Of a DNA stretch of 64,000 bases, positions 16,797-26,447 are shown piece after piece. Location of the stretch: the NCBI GenBank assembly GCA_009911305.1, contig QXXC01000007.1, positions 82,828 to 146,827 on the forward strand, read 5' to 3'. The translations under genes and the position numbers were made by a program. Origin of the DNA: Clostridiaceae bacterium (GTDB lineage: Bacteria > Bacillota > Clostridia > Lachnospirales > Lachnospiraceae). Each line of letters starts with the position of its first letter. Positions within the stretch are counted from its first letter, which is position 1. The notes under the pieces were generated by a model, which ran no database searches, was not told the origin of the DNA, and saw only the letters and a program-made list of their open reading frames with translations.

Positions 16797-17264
16797 ATGA
16801 AGATGAGAATGGTGTTGCAGCGTGTGTCCCGGGCCAGCGTGGCAGTGGACGGGGATGTGATTGGGGCGATTGATCAGGGATTTATGGTGCTCCTGGGCGT
16901 GTGTGAGAGCGATACGGAGGAGATCGCGGACAAAATGGTGGATAAGCTGTGCAGGCTGAGGATTTTTGAGGATGAGAACGGCAAGACAAACCGGTCCCTG
17001 GCCGATGTGGGCGGGGCGCTTCTGGTGGTGAGCCAGTTTACGCTCTATGCGGACTGCAGCCAGGGCAACCGCCCCGGCTTTCTGGGAGCCGGGAGCCCGG
17101 AGTTTGCGAACCGCATGTATGAATATGTGCTGAAACGGTGCGGCCAGTATGTGGAAAAGGTGGAGCACGGCCGGTTCGGAGCGGACATGAAGGTGGAGCT
17201 CGAAAACGACGGGCCGTTTACCCTTGTGCTGGACAGCGATACGCTGGTGAAGAAGAAAAAATGA
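16797..17264 (+). CDS. dtd: D-aminoacyl-tRNA deacylase
   Basis: A 155-residue DTD that removes D-amino acids wrongly loaded onto tRNA. Both active-site motifs are present: SQFTLYAD near residue 80 and NDGPFT near 138. Length is normal. A GGAGG sits at 16788-16792, so the start may be ATG 16797 or ATG 16803. It lies 10 bp after the GDPD stop in a run of plus-strand genes. Confidence 0.95.
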   Translation: MKMRMVLQRVSRASVAVDGDVIGAIDQGFMVLLGVCESDTEEIADKMVDKLCRLRIFEDENGKTNRSLADVGGALLVVSQFTLYADCSQGNRPGFLGAGSPEFANRMYEYVLKRCGQYVEKVEHGRFGADMKVELENDGPFTLVLDSDTLVKKKK

Positions 17265-17298
17265 TAGGAAACAGAAAGGATAAAGGTGCAGGATTAAA

Positions 17299-18693
17299 AT
17301 GGAAGAGACGGTAAAAGAACTGGAGAAACGGCTGACATGGAAGTTTCCGACGATTGCGAAACAGTCGCCGGAGCAGAAGGAGGAGGCGTTCGCCTACTGC
17401 GAGGGATACAAGGCGTTTTTGAATGCGGCGAAGACGGAGCGGGAATTTACGGCGCGGGCGGCGGAGCTTTTAAAGCGTTCGGGTTATGCGGAATGGACGC
17501 CGGGGCGCGCGTACGCACCGGGGGATAAGGTGTATGCTGTCAACCGCAAAAAGGCGCTGATTATGACCACATTCGGAACGCGTCCTCTGGAGGACGGCCT
17601 GAGGCTGAACGCGGCGCATATCGATTCCCCGCGCCTTGATTTGAAGCCGAACCCGCTGTATGAAAAGTCGGAGATGGCGTATTTTAAGACGCATTATTAC
17701 GGCGGTATCCGCAAATACCAGTGGGTGGCGCTTCCGCTGGCGCTGCACGGCGTTGTGATAAAGGCGGACGGGGAGACGGTTGAAATCTCGGTCGGCGAGA
17801 AGGAGGGGGATCCGGTTTTCTGCGCAACGGATCTTCTGCCGCATCTGTCTGCGGATCAGAATGAGCGCAAGCTCAAGGATGGAATCAAGGGTGAGGAGTT
17901 AAATATCCTGCTCGGCTCCCTGCCGTTTGAATGCGGGGATGAGGAGATCAAGGAGGCGGTGAAGCTTCAGATCCTGGCTCTTTTGCATGAGACGTACGGG
18001 ATCACGGAAAAGGATTTCCTGCGCGCGGAGATTGAGCTGGTTCCGGCCGCAAAGGCAGTGGATGTGGGCCTGGACCGCAGCATGGTAGGCGCTTACGGGC
18101 AGGACGACCGTGTGTGCGCCTATACGGCCATGACGGCAGAGATTGACACGAAGAATCCGGAGTATACGACTGTCACCATATTTGCGGACAAGGAGGAGAT
18201 CGGCTCTGTGGGAAATACGGGGCTTAATTCCAATTTCCTGCTGCATTATGTGATGGATCTGGCGGCCGCGGCGGGGGCCGATTACCGGCGGGTTCTGGAG
18301 CGCTCGCTCTGCCTGTCCTCGGATGTAAACGCGGCGTTTGATCCGACTTTCCCGCAGGTGTATGAGGAGAAGAATGCCTGCTATCTGGGAAAGGGCTGTG
18401 TACTGACCAAATATACGGGTGCGAGAGGAAAATCGGGCAGCAGCGACGCCAGCGCGGAGACGATGGCCAGGGTGATTGAGCGGATGGACGCAGAGGGCGT
18501 GTACTGGCAGATCGGGGAGCTCGGCGCGGTGGACGCGGGAGGCGGCGGAACCGTGGCGCTCTATGTGGCGGGCCTGAATGTGGATGTGGTGGATCTGGGC
18601 GTGCCGATCCTGTCCATGCATTCGCCGTTTGAGGTGGCGTCCAAGATGGACATTTATCATACATACCGGGCGTTTCTGGCATTTTATAAATAA
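17299..18693 (+). CDS. M18-family aspartyl-type aminopeptidase
   Basis: A 464-residue metallopeptidase of family M18 (LAP4/ApeA-like), which removes N-terminal acidic or hydrophobic residues from peptides in the cytoplasm. Zinc-ligand regions are visible: HIDSPRLDLKPNP near 107, ADKEEIGSVGNTGLNS near 296 with the catalytic Glu pair, and SMHSPFEV near 439 with the last His ligand. The gene is separated by only 35 bp from dtd. Confidence 0.92.
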   Translation: MEETVKELEKRLTWKFPTIAKQSPEQKEEAFAYCEGYKAFLNAAKTEREFTARAAELLKRSGYAEWTPGRAYAPGDKVYAVNRKKALIMTTFGTRPLEDGLRLNAAHIDSPRLDLKPNPLYEKSEMAYFKTHYYGGIRKYQWVALPLALHGVVIKADGETVEISVGEKEGDPVFCATDLLPHLSADQNERKLKDGIKGEELNILLGSLPFECGDEEIKEAVKLQILALLHETYGITEKDFLRAEIELVPAAKAVDVGLDRSMVGAYGQDDRVCAYTAMTAEIDTKNPEYTTVTIFADKEEIGSVGNTGLNSNFLLHYVMDLAAAAGADYRRVLERSLCLSSDVNAAFDPTFPQVYEEKNACYLGKGCVLTKYTGARGKSGSSDASAETMARVIERMDAEGVYWQIGELGAVDAGGGGTVALYVAGLNVDVVDLGVPILSMHSPFEVASKMDIYHTYRAFLAFYK

Positions 18694-18696
18694 AGG

Positions 18697-18719
18697 GCCG
18701 TTCCGGCTGTCTGAACGGC
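18697..18719. repeat. Intergenic hairpin sharing a 14-mer with 2225-2238
   Basis: Arms GCCGTTC (18697-18703) and GAACGGC (18713-18719) just after the aminopeptidase stop. The stretch GGCTGTCTGAACGG is identical to one in the hairpin before the GT2 gene. It is a REP-like element or a weak terminator. Confidence 0.5.
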
Positions 18720-18772
18720 TGCGAATGTTAGCCCCGGTCCGGCCGGGGCGGAAAGAAAGAGGATTTTATGAT

Positions 18773-19930
18773 ATGCGAAAATTTGTAAAAGCCGGGCTCT
18801 GCGGCCTGGCGGCGGCGGTGCTGGTGTGCGGAGGCTGCTCTGCCAAAACGGAACAGGATCCTTCGTCACAGGAGACGGACGCGCAGGCAGGCTCCGGGGA
18901 GGCAGGCAGCGAGGCGGGCGGAGCGCAGGATGGCGCGGCGCCGGCAGAGGAGGGCGCGACAGAGGAGTATATCGCTGAGGGAAGCATTACGCTGGGCGAG
19001 TATAAGGGAATCCCGGTCACGGTCATGAAGGCGGAGGTGACGGAGGAGGAGATCGATCAGGTAATCGACAATTATCTGAACAGCAGCGCTACGTATGAGG
19101 AATCGGATGAGGCGGCCGTGCTGGGCGATACGGTGAATATTGACTATAAGGGACTGATGGACGGCACAGCCTTTGACCGGGGATCCGATACAAATTTTGA
19201 TCTGCTCCTGGGTTCCGGGCGTTTTATCGACGGCTTTGAGGACGGCCTGGTGGGCGTGAAAAAGGGAGAAAAGCGGGACTTAAACTTACGTTTTCCGGAG
19301 CCATACCTCAATAATCCGGATATGGCGGGGCGCGAGGTCGTATTTGAGGTGACCGTGAATGCGGTGAAGAAGCGTATCGTGCCGGAGCTTACGGACGAAT
19401 TTGTGGCCGCTTCTTTTCCGGAGGATAAAACTGTGGAGGGCCTGCGCAAATCGCTGCGTGAGATGCTGCTGTCTCAGAAGCAGTCGCAGATCGAAAACAG
19501 CCGGGACTCACAGCTTTTGGAGGAGGCGATGCAGCGATCGGAGATCGTGTGCGCCACGGATCAGGTGAATGAGGCTCTGGAGCTTCAGGTTGACAGCGTG
19601 ACCAGAATGGCGGCAGGCTATGGATATGATTTGGCGTCCTATGCAGGACTGATGGGCATGGACGAGGCGGGCCTGCGCGCAGAGCTTAAGCAGGCGGCCG
19701 TTTACATGGTAAAGCAGGAGATGACGCTGGATGCTATTGCAGAGGCGGAGGGCATTGCGGTCAGCCAGGAAGATAAGGAAGCGCTGGCAAAAGAGTATGG
19801 CTATGAGAGCCTGTCCGCTCTTTTGGAGAGCCAGGGTGTGACGGAGGAGCTGGTTGAGGATACGGTGAAAAAACAGAAGGCGCTGCGCGTCCTTTCCGAC
19901 AATGCGCAGGTAACAGAAGAGGCGCAGTAG
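18773..19930 (+). CDS. Secreted trigger-factor-like peptidyl-prolyl isomerase lipoprotein
   Basis: A 385-residue protein. The N-terminus has basic residues, a hydrophobic core and a Cys-containing end (VCGGC), i.e. a lipoprotein-like signal, followed by a Ser/Gly/Glu-rich linker to about residue 62. Next is an FKBP-type domain (GDTVNIDYKG near 118, GFEDGLVGVKKGEK near 155), then a trigger-factor C-terminal helical region. The ribosome-binding N-terminal domain of true trigger factor is missing. It is therefore likely an extracytoplasmic folding factor, comparable in role to PrsA. ATG 18773 is chosen because the signal peptide starts there. Its stop overlaps the recQ start by 1 nt. Confidence 0.82.
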   Translation: MRKFVKAGLCGLAAAVLVCGGCSAKTEQDPSSQETDAQAGSGEAGSEAGGAQDGAAPAEEGATEEYIAEGSITLGEYKGIPVTVMKAEVTEEEIDQVIDNYLNSSATYEESDEAAVLGDTVNIDYKGLMDGTAFDRGSDTNFDLLLGSGRFIDGFEDGLVGVKKGEKRDLNLRFPEPYLNNPDMAGREVVFEVTVNAVKKRIVPELTDEFVAASFPEDKTVEGLRKSLREMLLSQKQSQIENSRDSQLLEEAMQRSEIVCATDQVNEALELQVDSVTRMAAGYGYDLASYAGLMGMDEAGLRAELKQAAVYMVKQEMTLDAIAEAEGIAVSQEDKEALAKEYGYESLSALLESQGVTEELVEDTVKKQKALRVLSDNAQVTEEAQ

Positions 19931-21777
19931 TGGATAAATATGAAATTTTAAAGAAATATTTTGGGTACGACGCCTTCCGCGACGCTCAGGAGACGCTGAT
20001 TGATCAGATTCTGGAGGGACGGGACACGCTGGGCATTATGCCCACTGGCGCGGGAAAATCCCTGTGTTACCAGATCCCGGCGCTGATGCTGGACGGTATT
20101 ACCCTGGTGATTTCGCCTCTGATCTCGCTGATGAAGGATCAGGTGGGGAGCTTAAACCAGGCAGGGATTCACGCAGCGTATCTGAACAGTTCCCTGACAG
20201 CCGGGCAGTATTATAAGGCGCTCGGCTTCGCGCGCGAGGGGCGTTACCCGATTATTTATGTCGCGCCGGAACGCCTTTTGACCGGGGAATTCATGGATTT
20301 CGCCCTGAACAGCCGGATTGCAATGGTGGCCGTGGACGAGGCGCACTGCGTATCACAGTGGGGCCAGGATTTCAGGCCGAGCTATTTAAAAATCACGGAA
20401 TTTATCGAACGGCTGCCAAAGCGTCCGATCGTGAGCGCCTTTACGGCCACGGCGACGAAGGAGGTCAGGGACGATATGATCGATATCCTGATGCTCCGGG
20501 ATCCCATGGTCCTGACCACCGGATTTGACAGGGGAAACTTATATTTCGGCGTGATGTCCGTAAAGGATCGCTACGGGGCGATACGGAATTATCTGGAAAT
20601 GCACCGGGGCGAGAGCGGGATCATTTACTGCCTGACCAGAAAGCATGTGGAGGACGTCTGCGCGCGGCTTATAAGGGACGGTTTTCCGGTGACAAGATAC
20701 CATGCCGGTTTAAGCGATGCGGAGAGAAGGAAAAATCAGGATGATTTTATCTATGACCGAGCGCCGGTGATTGTGGCCACCTCCGCGTTCGGCATGGGGA
20801 TCGACAAATCGAATGTGAGGTATGTGCTTCATTACGGCATGCCGAAGAATATCGAGTCGTATTATCAGGAGGCCGGAAGGGCGGGGCGCGACGGGGAGCC
20901 TGCGGAGTGTATTTTGTATTACAGCGGCCAGGATGTGATCACAAATCAGCTTTTTATTGATCACAATCAGGATAATCAGGAGCTGGACGCCGCGACCAGG
21001 GCGCTGGTGACGGAGCGCGACAGGGAACGTCTGAGAAGGATGACCTTTTACTGCTTTACGAATGAGTGCCTGCGGGATTATATTCTGAAATATTTCGGGG
21101 AATATGGGAGTAATTACTGCGGGAACTGTTCAAACTGCCTGACGCAGTTTGAGGAGACGGATGTGACGGAGATTGCGCGGGCGCTGATTGACTGCGTGGA
21201 GAGCAGCCGGCAGAGATATGGAACCACTGTGATTGTGGATACAGTCCGCGGGGCGAACACGGCTAAGATCCAGAACTACCGGATGAATGAGAATCCCCGG
21301 TACGGGGCGCTTAAGGAGATTCCCGTGTACCGGATCCGGCAGGTGTTAAACTTTCTGCAGATGCAGGAATATCTGGCGGTCACAGCAGACGAGTATGCGA
21401 TTGTAAAACTGACTGCGAAATCCGGGGAGGCGTTTCAGGAGGGGCCGATCGTCATGAAGCTCGCAAAGGAGGCGCAGAGGCCGCCGAAGGAGCAGTCAAA
21501 GAGCGGGAAGAGCAAAAAGGCCCAGCCCGGCCGGGAGAGCTTTACCGAGAAGGAGGAGAGCCTGTTTGAGAAGCTCCGCGCTGTGCGGACCGAGATCGCA
21601 AAAAGGGAACAGGTTCCGCCGTATATCGTGTTCTCAGACAGGACGCTGATCCATATGTGCATCGTAAAGCCGACGACGAAGCAGGAGATGCTCAACGTGT
21701 CAGGGGTGGGGGAATTTAAGTATAATAAGTACGGGGAGAGCTTTCTGATGTGCGTCAAGGAGGAGACAGAGGGCTGA
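19930..21777 (+). CDS. recQ: ATP-dependent DNA helicase RecQ
   Basis: A 615-residue 3'-5' helicase. Walker A TGAGKS near residue 38 and DEAH near 137 are followed by helicase-C motifs (FGMGIDKSNVRYV, YQEAGRAGRDGE). The zinc-binding RQC region shows Cys in CFTNEC and CGNCSNC. An HRDC-like C-terminal domain follows a basic linker. It starts with GTG at 19930, overlapping the preceding stop by one base, so translation is coupled. Confidence 0.95.
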   Translation: MDKYEILKKYFGYDAFRDAQETLIDQILEGRDTLGIMPTGAGKSLCYQIPALMLDGITLVISPLISLMKDQVGSLNQAGIHAAYLNSSLTAGQYYKALGFAREGRYPIIYVAPERLLTGEFMDFALNSRIAMVAVDEAHCVSQWGQDFRPSYLKITEFIERLPKRPIVSAFTATATKEVRDDMIDILMLRDPMVLTTGFDRGNLYFGVMSVKDRYGAIRNYLEMHRGESGIIYCLTRKHVEDVCARLIRDGFPVTRYHAGLSDAERRKNQDDFIYDRAPVIVATSAFGMGIDKSNVRYVLHYGMPKNIESYYQEAGRAGRDGEPAECILYYSGQDVITNQLFIDHNQDNQELDAATRALVTERDRERLRRMTFYCFTNECLRDYILKYFGEYGSNYCGNCSNCLTQFEETDVTEIARALIDCVESSRQRYGTTVIVDTVRGANTAKIQNYRMNENPRYGALKEIPVYRIRQVLNFLQMQEYLAVTADEYAIVKLTAKSGEAFQEGPIVMKLAKEAQRPPKEQSKSGKSKKAQPGRESFTEKEESLFEKLRAVRTEIAKREQVPPYIVFSDRTLIHMCIVKPTTKQEMLNVSGVGEFKYNKYGESFLMCVKEETEG

Positions 21778-21860
21778 GAGCTTATTTTTCCTTGTGGTAA
21801 TTCCTGTAATTTAGTATAATGGAGAAATCGGAGGCTCGTGACGAAAGGAGACGACAGAAC

Positions 21861-22676
21861 ATGGATTTAAATCAGATATTGGAAGAGCTGGATAAACTGT
21901 ACGCAGAGGCAAGCCTTGACAAGGCGGAGCTGCGGTTAGGCGAATGGCTCGCTGAGGCAGAGGAGGCCGGGGAGCAGGGAATCATGCTGGCGCTCTATAA
22001 TGAGCAGGAGGGCCTTTACCGGACGACCGGGCGCGCGCCGGAGGCGGTAAAGGTTTCAGCAAGGGCGCTTGAACTGGTGAGACGTCTGGGCCTTGAGGGC
22101 GGGATTCAGCATGCGGCGACGCTGCAGAACGCGGCCACGGCGAACCGGGCGGCGGGCAACGCGGACGAAGCGCTGGCGATGTTTGAGGAGGCCGCGGCGA
22201 TGTACGGCAGGCTGGGGAAAGAGGGAAGCTACCAGATGGCCGCGCTCAATAATAATATCAGCCAGATCTATCAGGAGCGCGAGGAGCACGATACGGCGCT
22301 TTCCTATCTGGAGAAAGCTCTTGCCGTGGTTGAGCGCCTGGAAGGAGGCGCGGCAGAGGCTGCCACGACGCGCATCAACATGTCCCTGTCCCTGATGGCC
22401 TTAGACCGTCTGGAGGAAGCAAAGCAGCGGATTGATGAGGCGATGGAATACTACAGGAGCGAACAGGGGCTTAAGGATGCGCACTATCCGTCCGCGCTGT
22501 CAGCGGCCGGCGAGCTGGCGTTCTGCAACGGAGAGAAAAAGGAGGCGCTGGTCCTCATTAAAGAGGCTCTGGATGTGACGCTGCGGATATTCGGAGAGAA
22601 CGCCGCGAGCGAGATTCTGCGCAGAAATGTGGAGCTGATTGAGGAGAGCATAAAGAGGACGGAGCAGGAAGGCTGA
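21861..22676 (+). CDS. Tetratricopeptide-repeat protein
   Basis: A 271-residue, mostly helical, soluble protein with about five TPR units (for example AALNNNISQIYQEREEHD and ALSYLEKALAVVERL). No signal peptide or enzymatic motif is seen, so it is probably a scaffold or partner protein. ATG 21861 has AAAGGAG upstream. It is followed after 3 bp by a DUF4037 gene and then a DUF4125 gene. This fixed order suggests the three products act together. Confidence 0.75.
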   Translation: MDLNQILEELDKLYAEASLDKAELRLGEWLAEAEEAGEQGIMLALYNEQEGLYRTTGRAPEAVKVSARALELVRRLGLEGGIQHAATLQNAATANRAAGNADEALAMFEEAAAMYGRLGKEGSYQMAALNNNISQIYQEREEHDTALSYLEKALAVVERLEGGAAEAATTRINMSLSLMALDRLEEAKQRIDEAMEYYRSEQGLKDAHYPSALSAAGELAFCNGEKKEALVLIKEALDVTLRIFGENAASEILRRNVELIEESIKRTEQEG

Positions 22677-22679
22677 CAG

Positions 22680-23660
22680 ATGAACGGGCTGGAGCTTGCA
22701 AGGCGTTATTACCTGGAGGTCGGGCGGCCGATGCTGGAGGCAGAATACGCGGAGTACCTGCCGCGGATTGCGGCGGGGCTGGCCGGGGAAGGTTCCGAGT
22801 GCTTGGGGTATGACGACGCGATTTCAAGGGATCATGATTTTGGGCCGGGGTTCTGCCTTTGGCTGAATGCCGAGGATTTTTCGGCAATTGGAGAGCGCCT
22901 CCAGGCGTCCTATGAGGCTCTCCCCGGCGAATTCGGCGGCTTCCCGGCCAGAAATACGAGCGCCAGGGGAGGCGGGCGCGTGGGCGTGATGGAGATTTCC
23001 GCGTTTTACGGTTATTTTATCGGGGCAGAGCAGCCGCCGGCCTCGCTGCTTCGCTGGCTGCGCCTACCGGAGGAAAAGCTGGCGGCCGCGGTGAGCGGCG
23101 AGGTTTTTTCGGATCCGTCCGGCGAATTTTCTGCTGTCCGCGAGGCGCTTTTGCAGTATTATCCGGAGGACGTGCGGGTGAAGAAGATCGCGGCCCGGGC
23201 GGCGGTGATGGCCCAGTCGGGTCAGTATAACTATGCGCGGTGCATGCGGCGCGGGGATGATGCGGCGGCCTGTATGGCGCTCAGCGAATTTTTAAAGAGC
23301 GCGATGTCCATGCTCTATCTGTTAAACCGCCGGTATGCGCCGTATTATAAATGGATGTACCGGGGACTTTCGGAGCTGGAGCACATGAAGGAGGCGCGGC
23401 CGCTGCTCGGTGAGCTTTCCCGTCTGGGCGGCCAGGGGGAGGCGTGGCGAAAGCCGTATCCGGCGGGCTTTAACCCCTATGTGAATACCAGGGACCGCAA
23501 GGTGGAGCTGGTCGAGGAGATCTGCGCTCTGACAGCAGAGGAGCTTCGCAGACAGGGACTGACGGACAGCAGGGATGATTTCCTGGAGGCGCATACATGG
23601 GAGATTATGAAGCGGATCCGGGATCCGCAGCTTCGCAGCCTCCATGTGCTGGAAGGGTAG
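22680..23660 (+). CDS. DUF4037 protein with nucleotidyltransferase-like motif
   Basis: A 326-residue protein. Residues about 37-55 (EGSECLGYDDAISRDHDF) contain the G-S and D-x-D arrangement of the minimal nucleotidyltransferase fold, as expected for DUF4037. The rest is mostly helical. Function is unknown, and a nucleotide-transfer role on a protein or sugar is inference. It begins 3 bp after the TPR gene and ends 10 bp before the DUF4125 start. Confidence 0.75.
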   Translation: MNGLELARRYYLEVGRPMLEAEYAEYLPRIAAGLAGEGSECLGYDDAISRDHDFGPGFCLWLNAEDFSAIGERLQASYEALPGEFGGFPARNTSARGGGRVGVMEISAFYGYFIGAEQPPASLLRWLRLPEEKLAAAVSGEVFSDPSGEFSAVREALLQYYPEDVRVKKIAARAAVMAQSGQYNYARCMRRGDDAAACMALSEFLKSAMSMLYLLNRRYAPYYKWMYRGLSELEHMKEARPLLGELSRLGGQGEAWRKPYPAGFNPYVNTRDRKVELVEEICALTAEELRRQGLTDSRDDFLEAHTWEIMKRIRDPQLRSLHVLEG

Positions 23661-23670
23661 GGAGAGATAT

Positions 23671-24297
23671 ATGACATTGGAAGAAAAGAAAGAGGCGCTG
23701 ATTGAGACAGAGTGGAAGGCGTTCCAGGCGGTGCATAACGAGGGGGGACGGGCTTCCTGCCAGGATGATCCGGAGACCTTTTTTTTAATGCGCCGCAGTC
23801 AGTTCCATGCATGGCCGGAGGATCTGGCCGACAGCTATGCCAGGGATCTCCGCGCGGCGGAGGCTGAGGGGAGGAATCTTCTGGCCGAGAAGTATGCCTG
23901 GATGATGGAATCCACGGCTCCGGAGCAGTTTGAGCGGATATCCGGCCTTCTGCCGGAGCTGTCTGAGGAGAAGGAGCGGCTGATCGGCCTGATTGCAGGG
24001 ATCCAGGTTCCCTGGATGGAGGAGTACGCGTCCGCGTATCCGGCCCTGGCGTCCGGGAACCGCCCGATCCACGCTGCCAGGGACACGGAGTTTTCCACCT
24101 CCTTTGAGACGTATCTGAAGGGGGAGCTTCACACCTACTCGGAAGGGACGCTTCTGCTGTATCTGGATTTTGTCAGGGGCCTTGAGAGGGAGGGGAAGAA
24201 TCTGTCCCTTCTGGTGATGGAGGCGACCGTGAGGGCTTACGGGTATAAAAGCCTTGAGGAGGCGGAGGAACGTGTCAGATGTCAGCAGAGCGTGTAA
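23671..24297 (+). CDS. DUF4125 family protein
   Basis: A 208-residue soluble protein recognised as DUF4125 by its N-terminal pattern (a Glu-rich helix, then RASCQDDPETFFLMRRSQ) and its position after DUF4037. No function is known to me. ATG 23671 follows GGGTAGGGAGAG. The 3' end overlaps the Wzt-type ATPase gene by 19 nt, so the trio is translationally tied to the polysaccharide-export genes. Confidence 0.72.
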   Translation: MTLEEKKEALIETEWKAFQAVHNEGGRASCQDDPETFFLMRRSQFHAWPEDLADSYARDLRAAEAEGRNLLAEKYAWMMESTAPEQFERISGLLPELSEEKERLIGLIAGIQVPWMEEYASAYPALASGNRPIHAARDTEFSTSFETYLKGELHTYSEGTLLLYLDFVRGLEREGKNLSLLVMEATVRAYGYKSLEEAEERVRCQQSV

Positions 24298-25661
24298 TTG
24301 AGATTAAGGATGTCACAAAGATTTATAAGCTTTACGATAAGCCCATTGATCGCCTGAAGGAATCCATGAGCCTGCGGCACAGAAGCTATCATAAGGATTT
24401 CTATGCACTGCGCGGGCTTTCCTTTTTTGTGGAAAAGGGACAGACCGTGGGGATTATCGGGACGAACGGATCCGGCAAGTCCACGATTTTAAAGATCATA
24501 ACCGGTGTTCTGACGCCAACGGCCGGCGAAGTGAGCGTTAAGGGAAAGATTTCTGCCCTGCTGGAGTTAGGCGCGGGCTTTAATATGGATTACACGGGGA
24601 TTGAAAATATTTACATGAACGGGACCATGATGGGTTATTCCAAAAAGGAAATGGATGATAAGCTTGCGGATATCCTGGATTTTGCCGAGATCGGGGACTT
24701 TGTGCATCAGCCGGTCAAGACGTATTCGAGCGGTATGTTTGTGCGCCTGGCATTTGCCCTGGCCATTAATGTGGAGCCGGAAATCCTGATCGTGGATGAG
24801 GCCCTGTCCGTGGGCGACGTCTTCTTCCAGTCCAAGTGCTACCGCCGGATGGAGGAGATACGGAAAAACGGAACGACGATCGTGATGGTCACGCACGACA
24901 TGGGAAGTATTATAAAATACTGTGATAAGGTAATCCTGTTAAATAAGGGGGAATATATCGCCGAGGGCCCTGCCGGCCGGATGGTGGATCTCTATAAAAA
25001 GATCCTGGCCGGACAGATGGAGTCGCTCCGGGAGGAGCTTGCGGCCCGTAAGCCGGGCGCCAAGGAGGCTGAGCAAAAGAAGCAGGCGGACGGCGCTTTG
25101 GGAGACGGCTCCGGAGAAAGGCGCGCGGGCCCGGAGCCGGATGCGGCGGGGAAGACGCCGCCCGGACGCGGGCTGATGCGGGAAAAGCTGACGATTAACG
25201 CAAACCGGGAGGAGTACGGGGACGGCCGCGCGGAGATCTTTGACCTGGGGCTTGTGGATGCCAGGGGAAGTCTGACGAATCTCCTGCTGAAGGGAGAAAT
25301 GTTTACGATCCGGGAGCGGATCCGCTTTCATGCAGACATAGAGGCCCCGATTTTTACCTATACGATCAAGGATCGAAAAGGAACGGAGCTGACAGGGACG
25401 AATACGCTGTTTGAGGGCGCGCCGGTGAAGCCGGTGAAGGCGGGCGATGTCTATGACGTGGCCTTTAAGCAGAAAATGACACTGCAGGGCGGTGAATACC
25501 TGCTCTCCATGAGCTGTACGGGCTTTGAGGGCGGGGAGCATGTGGTGTATCACCGCCTGTATGATGTGGCGAATATCACGGTTATTTCCAACAAGAATAC
25601 AGTGGGTATCTACGATATGGAGCCGGAGGTGGAGACGGCGCTCAACGGCGGCGGATGGTGA
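24279..25661 (+). CDS. Wzt-type polysaccharide ABC transporter ATP-binding protein
   Basis: A 460-residue ATPase of the Wzt/TagH class, which energises export of lipid-linked O-antigen-like or teichoic-acid-like polymers. It has Walker A GTNGSGKST near residue 62, the variant signature YSSGMFVRLAFA, and Walker B LIVDEALSVGD. A charged linker (about 245-305) leads to a C-terminal Wzt_C-like beta domain that in Wzt binds the modified glycan end. No permease partner (Wzm/TagG) is in this window. The neighbours, a methyltransferase and a glycosyltransferase, fit a chain-terminating and export role. Confidence 0.85.
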   Translation: MSAERVIEIKDVTKIYKLYDKPIDRLKESMSLRHRSYHKDFYALRGLSFFVEKGQTVGIIGTNGSGKSTILKIITGVLTPTAGEVSVKGKISALLELGAGFNMDYTGIENIYMNGTMMGYSKKEMDDKLADILDFAEIGDFVHQPVKTYSSGMFVRLAFALAINVEPEILIVDEALSVGDVFFQSKCYRRMEEIRKNGTTIVMVTHDMGSIIKYCDKVILLNKGEYIAEGPAGRMVDLYKKILAGQMESLREELAARKPGAKEAEQKKQADGALGDGSGERRAGPEPDAAGKTPPGRGLMREKLTINANREEYGDGRAEIFDLGLVDARGSLTNLLLKGEMFTIRERIRFHADIEAPIFTYTIKDRKGTELTGTNTLFEGAPVKPVKAGDVYDVAFKQKMTLQGGEYLLSMSCTGFEGGEHVVYHRLYDVANITVISNKNTVGIYDMEPEVETALNGGGW

Positions 25662-25666
25662 GGAAA

Positions 25667-26440
25667 ATGGATGACATAAGGAGAGAAGTACGGGCGCTGC
25701 TTGAGAAATATGGGACAGATACGAAGCGGGCGCTCCGGGAGAATAAAAAGCTTTCATATCTCTATGCCCTGGCGCCTCTGCGGGAAAACCTTCTGGAATG
25801 GTATGATTTCAGAGGGGACAGCCGCCTTCTGCAGGTCGGGGCTGATTTCGGGGCGCTGACAGGGCTTTTTTTGCGGCGCTGCGCCTCTGTGGACGTTCTG
25901 GACGGGGAAGAGGAGAGCTTAGAGGTTGTAAAAGCCAGGTATCCGGGGGAGAAGAGGCTGGCGTGCATAGCGGACAGCCTGCTTTCGGACAGAGCGGACG
26001 GGGCCTGGCGGGAGAGGCGCTATGACTATGTGGCGCTGATCGGATCGCTTAAGAGGGAGGAACCGATCGCGGCCCAGCTTAAGGCGGCCGCGCGCCTGCT
26101 GGTCCCGGGGGGCGTGCTGCTTGTGGCTGTGCGCAACCGTTTCGGGCTCAAATACCTGGCCGGGGCCGCGGCGGACGATGCGGATATGACGAGACGCGAG
26201 CTTGAGGCGCTGCTTCCGGGAGGCGTTTTTTACTATCCCATGCCGGATTACCGGCTGCCGGGAGAGATCTATTCCGATGCGTATCTCCCGAAAAAGGGGG
26301 ATCTGACAGGCGCGCAGGCGCTTTATGATTATCCCAGGTATCTTTTGATGGATGTGGGGGCCGCGTATGACGCGGTATGCGGGGACGGGCAGTTCGGCCA
26401 ATTTGCCAATTCGTTTCTCGTCACATGGAAAAAGGAGTAA
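25667..26440 (+). CDS. Class I SAM-dependent methyltransferase
   Basis: About 257 residues with a Rossmann-type motif I (LLQVGADFGALTG), an acidic motif II (VDVLDGEE) and a post-motif strand LVPGGVLLVAVRNRFG. Substrate is unknown. Its place between a Wzt-type ATPase and a glycosyltransferase suggests glycan O-methylation, perhaps chain capping. Start is ATG 25667 or, 12 nt earlier, ATG 25655. The former has GTGAGG close upstream. Confidence 0.78.
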   Translation: MDDIRREVRALLEKYGTDTKRALRENKKLSYLYALAPLRENLLEWYDFRGDSRLLQVGADFGALTGLFLRRCASVDVLDGEEESLEVVKARYPGEKRLACIADSLLSDRADGAWRERRYDYVALIGSLKREEPIAAQLKAAARLLVPGGVLLVAVRNRFGLKYLAGAAADDADMTRRELEALLPGGVFYYPMPDYRLPGEIYSDAYLPKKGDLTGAQALYDYPRYLLMDVGAAYDAVCGDGQFGQFANSFLVTWKKE

Positions 26441-26447
26441 AAGCGGC

